From positions 1-50,230 of the forward strand of contig MHSR01000025.1 in assembly GCA_001822815.1 (NCBI GenBank): a stretch of 50,230 nucleotides of DNA, read 5' to 3'. The notes beneath the pieces are model-generated. The model was not told where the DNA came from and did not search any database. It saw nothing but the letters and a program-made list of their open reading frames with translations. The position numbers were made by a program, and so were the translations under genes. Shown piece after piece: positions 45,215 to 50,230 of this stretch. The number at the start of each line of letters is the position of its first letter. Position 1 is the stretch's first letter. The DNA comes from Candidatus Terrybacteria bacterium RIFCSPHIGHO2_01_FULL_43_35 (GTDB lineage Bacteria > Patescibacteriota > Minisyncoccia > Terrybacterales > GWB1-40-14).

Positions 45215-47864
45215 AAATTTTTAGCTGCTTTCTTTCTTTTTCATCTAAAAGGCCCAGAATAATCTTGATCATTTCGAAAAGGAGTACACCGAAGGCGACG
45301 TAAATAGCCACGATACCTAAATCACCAAACGATAACGGCACTGTTTGCAGTATGGCTTGCAGGGGCGGTAGGTATATGGCGCTGAACATCAGGCCCAAAC
45401 CGGCCAAAATAGCAGTAGGCATCCACGGGTTTTCCCATGGCTTGCTTTTCCAAATGGGTACACTCAACTTACGTATCGATAATATATAGAAAAGCGAATC
45501 AATGCCCGAGGCGGCAAAAACTATCGTGCGCGCCTCATCCAAAGGAATACTACCCTGCATCCAAATAAAAATACCTAACAGCAAAACACTAGTGGCTATA
45601 CTAACACCGAGCATAAGAGCCAATGCTTGTAGGTTCACTATGGGCATGTCGCGTGGTGTAGGCGGACGGCTCATAACATCGTGCTCTCCTTTTTCAAAAG
45701 CCAAGGCAAAATTAGGCAAGCTGTCCTCAGCCAGATTTATCCATAAAATCTGCGCTGCCAGAAGCGGCAAAATGCCGGTGGGCACAACACCAAAAATGCT
45801 TAGTAGAAGATAACCACCAACAAGTATAATCTCTCCCACCGAATCTATAAAAAGAAAAAGTGTGGCCTTGCGTATGTTATCAAATATGACCCGGCCTTCT
45901 TTTATAGCTTCAACTATCGTTTCAAAATTACTATCCAGTAAAATAATATCCGAGGCTTCTTTCGCCACGTCTGCGGCTCCGCCTACGGCAATACCGATGT
46001 CAGCCTTCTTTAAGGCCGGAGCGTCGTTTATACCATCGCCAGTCATGGCTACGACTTCGCCTTGTGCCTGAAGGGCCGAGACGATTTTCAGCTTTTGATG
46101 AGGCAATACTCTTGCGTATAACCCGACATTACTTACTTGCTGGGCGAAAATTTCATCCGGCATACTTTCAAGTTCTGTGCCGCTTATAACCCTTTCGCCT
46201 TTTTCAAAAATACCTAATTTAGCCGCAACGTTTTGAGCGGTTAAAATATGGTCGCCGGTCAATATTGAAACTTTCACACCAGCTCTCTCCATATCAACTA
46301 ACGCGTCTTTGGTACTCAAACGTAGAGGGTCTTCAATAACCGCAAATCCTATCAAGATCAGCTCTTCAAGAGGGTTATTTATGTCCTCAAGATGCAGAGG
46401 CGCGCCATCAACCTTAAAGCGGCGATATCCCAAAGCAATAAGCCTGTAGCCCTGTCCGCTTGATTCGTCGTGCTTTTGCATCAAACGTTCGCGATCCGCA
46501 TCCAACATCGGGATGTTTAAATCTTTATGCATGAAAAAGCTTGCTGAAGGCAAAAGTATTTCAGCGGCGCCTTTGACGTAAATGGTCGTGCCTTCTTCTT
46601 CTATAACCAAAGCGGCCATATACCTATTAAGAGATTCAAAGGGCAGGATGTCTAAGGTACGATCCTTGCGCATGGAAATAATATCGCCGTGTCCAGCTTC
46701 GCGTGCTGCATGCAGTAAGGCTACATCGGTTGTTTCACCTAATATTTTTCCGCCGGGTTCAATTTGCGCTTCGTTGCAGAAAATGCCCGCTCTCAAAAGC
46801 ATATCGCGTGTCGGCTCGCCTCCTTCAACAATAAAATCGACGACTTGCATTTGCCCCTCGGTCAACGTACCTGTTTTATCTACGCAAAGCGCCGTGACCG
46901 AACCTAGGGTTTCTGCGGCTACTAATTTTCTTATTAGTGCCTTGCGTTCTAAAAGGCGTCTCATGCCAACTGTGAGAATAATAGTTACTGCAACAACCAA
47001 TTCGGCTGGTATGGCCGCAACGGCTATAGCAACCGCGGTAGCAAATATTTTAACAGGTGGAATGGCCGTAGATAATCCGATGATAAAAATTGCAGAAGCA
47101 ATGCCAATAATGCCGACTGTAACAAAATTAGCCAGGTGCTGTAAACGTTTTTGCAACGGCGTCAATCCTTCTTCAAGCTCTACCAAACTTTGTGCAATAC
47201 CACCCGCTTGCGTATTAATTCCCGTTGCAACAACAACGCTTAGACCATCGCCGCGGTTAACTATTGTTCCGGCATATACCATATTGGTACGGTCAGGAAC
47301 AGAAGCGCCTTCGGCTATAACTTCAGAACTCTTCTTTATGGGCAATGTTTCTCCTGTAAGCAAGGCTTCAGAAATCTCGAGCATGTCGGCTTCAATGACT
47401 CGAGCGTCGGCGAGCACCCTCTCACCTGCTCTCAATATCAGAATATCCCCTGGAACAACTTGATCTGCCGGAATCATTATCAACGAACCTTCACGTATTA
47501 TCGGAGCATCATACTTCACTAGCGCCTTCAAGGCCTCAATGGTGCGCTCAGACTTCAATTCCTGAAAAAATCCAAAAAATACGTTCACGAACAATGCTAT
47601 CAGAATCACCAAAGAATCAAGGGGGTCTTTAAGCCAAAGTGTTATACCTGCGGCAATCAAAAGTATGACAACAAATGGATTCTCAAACTGCTCCCACAAA
47701 AAACCCACAATGGTATGCCTAGCTCCTTCGGGTAAGGTATTGGGCCCGAATTCTTTGAGCCTTTTCGCAGCCTCTGTATTATCAATACCAGCGCGCTTTG
47801 TTTTAAGCTGCGTTAAAACCTCCCTTTCGGGCAAAATATGCCAAGGTTTAGCATATATAGACAT
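45195..47864 (-). CDS. type II-like cation-transporting P-type ATPase
   Basis: LLTGETLPIKKS, CVDKTGTLTEGQMQV, MTGDGINDAPALKKADIGIAVG. Confidence 0.94.
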   Translation of the reverse strand: MSIYAKPWHILPEREVLTQLKTKRAGIDNTEAAKRLKEFGPNTLPEGARHTIVGFLWEQFENPFVVILLIAAGITLWLKDPLDSLVILIALFVNVFFGFFQELKSERTIEALKALVKYDAPIIREGSLIMIPADQVVPGDILILRAGERVLADARVIEADMLEISEALLTGETLPIKKSSEVIAEGASVPDRTNMVYAGTIVNRGDGLSVVVATGINTQAGGIAQSLVELEEGLTPLQKRLQHLANFVTVGIIGIASAIFIIGLSTAIPPVKIFATAVAIAVAAIPAELVVAVTIILTVGMRRLLERKALIRKLVAAETLGSVTALCVDKTGTLTEGQMQVVDFIVEGGEPTRDMLLRAGIFCNEAQIEPGGKILGETTDVALLHAAREAGHGDIISMRKDRTLDILPFESLNRYMAALVIEEEGTTIYVKGAAEILLPSASFFMHKDLNIPMLDADRERLMQKHDESSGQGYRLIALGYRRFKVDGAPLHLEDINNPLEELILIGFAVIEDPLRLSTKDALVDMERAGVKVSILTGDHILTAQNVAAKLGIFEKGERVISGTELESMPDEIFAQQVSNVGLYARVLPHQKLKIVSALQAQGEVVAMTGDGINDAPALKKADIGIAVGGAADVAKEASDIILLDSNFETIVEAIKEGRVIFDNIRKATLFLFIDSVGEIILVGGYLLLSIFGVVPTGILPLLAAQILWINLAEDSLPNFALAFEKGEHDVMSRPPTPRDMPIVNLQALALMLGVSIATSVLLLGIFIWMQGSIPLDEARTIVFAASGIDSLFYILSIRKLSVPIWKSKPWENPWMPTAILAGLGLMFSAIYLPPLQAILQTVPLSFGDLGIVAIYVAFGVLLFEMIKIILGLLDEKERKQLKIYEVDKA

Positions 47865-47941
47865 ACACTTAATTATAAGGCTTTAAGGCACACCCTCAAA
47901 GCGCTGGTTTACCAGCCAAAAAACGGCCTCGTTTAGAAAAT

Positions 47942-47971
47942 TTTACTATTTGTGGATAACTACACTATTAT
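47942..47971 (+). promoter_or_regulatory. possible promoter for the tRNA-like gene
   Basis: TTTACT-N18-TATTAT. Confidence 0.35.
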
Positions 47972-47984
47972 GTGCGTGTTAATA

Positions 47985-48014
47985 TAAAAATGAAGCGAAA
48001 AAATCGCTTCATTT
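47985..48014 (-). terminator. intrinsic terminator, minus strand
   Basis: minus strand AAATGAAGCGA-TTTTT-TCGCTTCATTT followed by TTATATT. Confidence 0.75.
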
Positions 48015-48017
48015 CGC

Positions 48018-48102
48018 TGGCTCCTTGCTGACTTTGGAAGTCAGGCTAATCCTTAAAATTAGTTTCGTGGGGCGAATAGAGGTTCGAATCCTCGGGAGCC
48101 AA
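48018..48102 (+). tRNA. atypical class II tRNA-like gene, apparent anticodon UUA (ochre); alternative reading degenerate tRNA-Leu(UAA)
   Basis: TGGCTCCT/GGGAGCCA acceptor, CTGACT/AGTCAG D stem, CTAAT-CCTTAAA-ATTAG anticodon arm, TTCG-TGGGG-CGAA variable arm, GAGG-TTCGAAT-CCTC T arm, discriminator A; no encoded CCA. Confidence 0.75.
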
Positions 48103-48110
48103 TTACACTT

Positions 48111-48145
48111 AAGTCACCTAAAAACGGGTGGCTTTTGTGTTTTTC
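48111..48145 (+). terminator. intrinsic terminator directly after the tRNA-like gene
   Basis: AAGTCACC-taaaaacg-GGTGGCTT then TTTGTGTTTTT (one T-G pair). Confidence 0.75.
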
Positions 48146-48191
48146 CTATTTTGATTATAACACGAAAAAGGTTAACGGTTGTGGATAATTT

Positions 48192-49637
48192 TTACTGTAT
48201 TTGTATTAGCCCGCCCGTGGCGCGAACTCTAAACATCGCTTTCTGTGACATTTCGGCAATGGTGCGTGCGCCTATATAACTCATTGTGGAACGTAAAGCG
48301 CCGGCCATCTGATCTATCAAATCTCCCACCTCTCCTTTTGCGGGGATCATTAAATGGTCACCTTCAGGAGTAATTTGCGCCGCACTCTGACTTAATACAT
48401 CTTTGCCATCGGCTTGCTGCAGCGTAAGATTAGCCCCTAACGATGCCATGCCTCGGTAAAGCTTATATGAAAGACCATTCATGCCAACTATAGTTTTGCC
48501 AGGGGTTTCCTCGGTTCCAGCGAACATTGCGCCCATCATTACCGTGGAAGCGCCAGCAGCCAATGCTTTACCCAAATCACCCAATTCTCTGATGCCGCCA
48601 TCGGCAATAACCGGAATATCATATTCTTTCGCGGCTTTCGCACATTCATAAACGGTGGTCATCTGACCGCCGCCAACGCCAGTAACTCCACGCGTCCTAC
48701 AGGCATACCCCGGAGCTATGCCTACTCTTATACCGGCGGCACCTGCTTCAATTAACATTTTGGTTAAATCGGCAGTCATTACATTACCGCTTACTATATC
48801 AACATGCTTGAAAGTTTCGGCAAGATATTTAGTTGCGTCGGCGCATTTCTTCAAACCGCCATGCGCAATGTCTACCACCAACGCATCGGCTCCTGCTTCA
48901 ACTAATTTTTCAGCCCGCTTGATAAAATCTTCATCGCGTATGCCCACCGCGGCAGCAACTCTTGGCCTACCTTGTTTGTCGCGCGCGGCCAAAGGATAAC
49001 GCTCAACAAACTCTATATCTTTCTGTGTGATTAAACCGACCAGAACATCGTTTTCATCTACAAGCGGCAATTTCTCAATACGGTTGTCGTGCAAAATTTT
49101 CTTAGCCTCCCCCATAGTTGTACCCGGAGGCGCTGTGACAAGCTCGTGATGATTCATAACGTCTTTGAGCAATGTATTTCCTTCTTCGGACATCATATCG
49201 CGCGTGGTCGCAATCCCCACCGCTTTCCTATTTTCCATATTTTCAACTACGACAATCCCTCCCACGCCGTGTTCAGAAATAATATTACGCGCATCCTGAA
49301 CAGTATGCTTGGGGGTTAAGACAACCGGATGTTCAATAATGAAATAGCCAGAGCGTTTCACTCGTGAAACCTCTTGAACCTGATAGTCAATTGAGGTGAA
49401 GCGCGGCAAAACTCCTATAGCGCCTTTACGAGCCAAGGCAATGGCCATGGCTGAACCCGTAACCGTATCCATTGGCGCGCTCACAAACGGTTTGTTTATA
49501 ACTATTCGTTTTGAAAAATGGCTGCTTAAATTTATTTCCTTGCGGGAACCTATATCCGAAAATTGCTGCTCCAAATCAACGTCATTATATTCGTACGCCG
49601 GATCTTCCCTAAATTTTGGTCCATCTAATTTATTCAT
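48192..49637 (-). CDS. guaB: IMP dehydrogenase with CBS domains
   Basis: [22 protein letters not shown] region, [41 protein letters not shown]. Confidence 0.96.
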   Translation of the reverse strand: MNKLDGPKFREDPAYEYNDVDLEQQFSDIGSRKEINLSSHFSKRIVINKPFVSAPMDTVTGSAMAIALARKGAIGVLPRFTSIDYQVQEVSRVKRSGYFIIEHPVVLTPKHTVQDARNIISEHGVGGIVVVENMENRKAVGIATTRDMMSEEGNTLLKDVMNHHELVTAPPGTTMGEAKKILHDNRIEKLPLVDENDVLVGLITQKDIEFVERYPLAARDKQGRPRVAAAVGIRDEDFIKRAEKLVEAGADALVVDIAHGGLKKCADATKYLAETFKHVDIVSGNVMTADLTKMLIEAGAAGIRVGIAPGYACRTRGVTGVGGGQMTTVYECAKAAKEYDIPVIADGGIRELGDLGKALAAGASTVMMGAMFAGTEETPGKTIVGMNGLSYKLYRGMASLGANLTLQQADGKDVLSQSAAQITPEGDHLMIPAKGEVGDLIDQMAGALRSTMSYIGARTIAEMSQKAMFRVRATGGLIQIQ

Positions 49638-49733
49638 AAAATAAGTAAATCTTAACCGCTAACCATTATAACAGATGCGCCCACTCCAATTCCAATTTTG
49701 CCTTACTAGACAAAAAATAAGAACCTCAAAAAA

Positions 49734-49838
49734 ACAAGCGGCGGATCTGCGAGCGGCCTTAAGGCTCGTTCCATTTAGCCGGAACGGCAATATCGTACGG
49801 AGGGATCCCTTGCAGACGCGAACAGACCAGCCGCTTGT
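49734..49838 (-). ncRNA. structured 3' element / candidate ncRNA ending in a terminator
   Basis: outer ACAAGCGGC/GCCGCTTGT 9-bp stem, inner TCTGCGAG/CTTGCAGA and GTTCC/GGAAC stems; minus-strand T7 tract follows. Confidence 0.5.
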
Positions 49839-49846
49839 AATCCTCC

Positions 49847-50230
49847 CTAAAGCTCCGACACAAAGACGAAACGATAAAGATCTTTAAGCTTATCAATAAT
49901 TTGGGGCAGAGCCGCCACATCCTCCTTGCTACCCACATGCATAAGCACTATGCCGTTGGGACCTATTTTATCTACAACTCTGCTTACTATTTCATAGGAA
50001 GAATGGGTCCCTTGCCAACCCAAAGAATCAAGGGTCCAAGGTGTCGGTTTATAGCCCAAAGATTTAACTATTTCATCCGTATGCCGATTCCTCTCGCCGT
50101 AAGGATATCTAAATAACGGCTTGGCCTCATATCCTTTAGCACGGAATATGCTCTCGGTTTTCACTAATTCGGAAGTTATTTGTTCATCGGCTAGATTATC
50201 CAAGATGAAATGCGGGTGGTCATAAGTATG
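49847..50230 (-). CDS. NodB-type polysaccharide deacetylase (5' end outside window)
   Basis: frame open to window edge: HTYDHPHFILDNLADEQ...PLFRYPYGERN...WTLDSLGWQG...GIVLMHVG. Confidence 0.88.
   Translation of the reverse strand, partial: HTYDHPHFILDNLADEQITSELVKTESIFRAKGYEAKPLFRYPYGERNRHTDEIVKSLGYKPTPWTLDSLGWQGTHSSYEIVSRVVDKIGPNGIVLMHVGSKEDVAALPQIIDKLKDLYRFVFVSEL

Noticed and set aside
46582-47463. 293-aa + strand ORF opposite the P-type ATPase
   Set aside because: Shadow ORF in antisense of a strongly conserved ATPase; Ser/Thr/Pro-rich composition typical of antisense frames, no recognisable motif or SD.
48031-48044. tRNA-Pro(UGG) anticodon arm reading CTGAC-TTTGGAA-GTCAG
   Set aside because: The loop looks canonical, but the matching acceptor strand starts only 10 nt upstream, leaving no room for a D arm; the segment fits better as the long D arm of the tRNA-like gene.
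48018-48102. Global reassignment of UAA as a sense codon
   Set aside because: Many confident genes here end in in-frame TAA at the expected protein length, so UAA functions as a stop.

Overview
The window looks like a compact, AT-rich chromosomal segment of a Candidate Phyla Radiation (Patescibacteria, probably Parcubacteria-like) bacterium. This placement is inferred from gene style, not from a search. About 50 CDS are supported, dominated by cell-envelope and translation genes: murC, murG-ftsW-murD, murI-mraY-dacA, ddl, an envelope glycopolymer cassette with LCP and TagA/WecG-like proteins, fmt-def, gltX, aspS, rplI, rpmA, priA-like and guaB. I see no rRNA, IS element, prophage or CRISPR array. 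The strongest unexpected signals are: (1) a tRNA-like gene at 48018-48102 with a long D stem, an 8/4 acceptor/T-stem geometry, a long variable arm and an apparent UUA (ochre-reading) anticodon with C33, flanked by its own terminator; (2) a PriA homologue whose helicase motifs are all degraded while its zinc-binding and C-terminal regions persist; (3) a 40-nt hairpin element abutting the start codons of both rpmA and aspS, linked to a nested family of intergenic repeats; (4) a large structured 3' element after a polysaccharide deacetylase; (5) an AspRS lacking the bacterial GAD insertion; and (6) a PGRP-amidase/4-repeat/SpoIID fusion. All assignments come from reading the sequence and recalled family motifs; no searches or folding programs were run.
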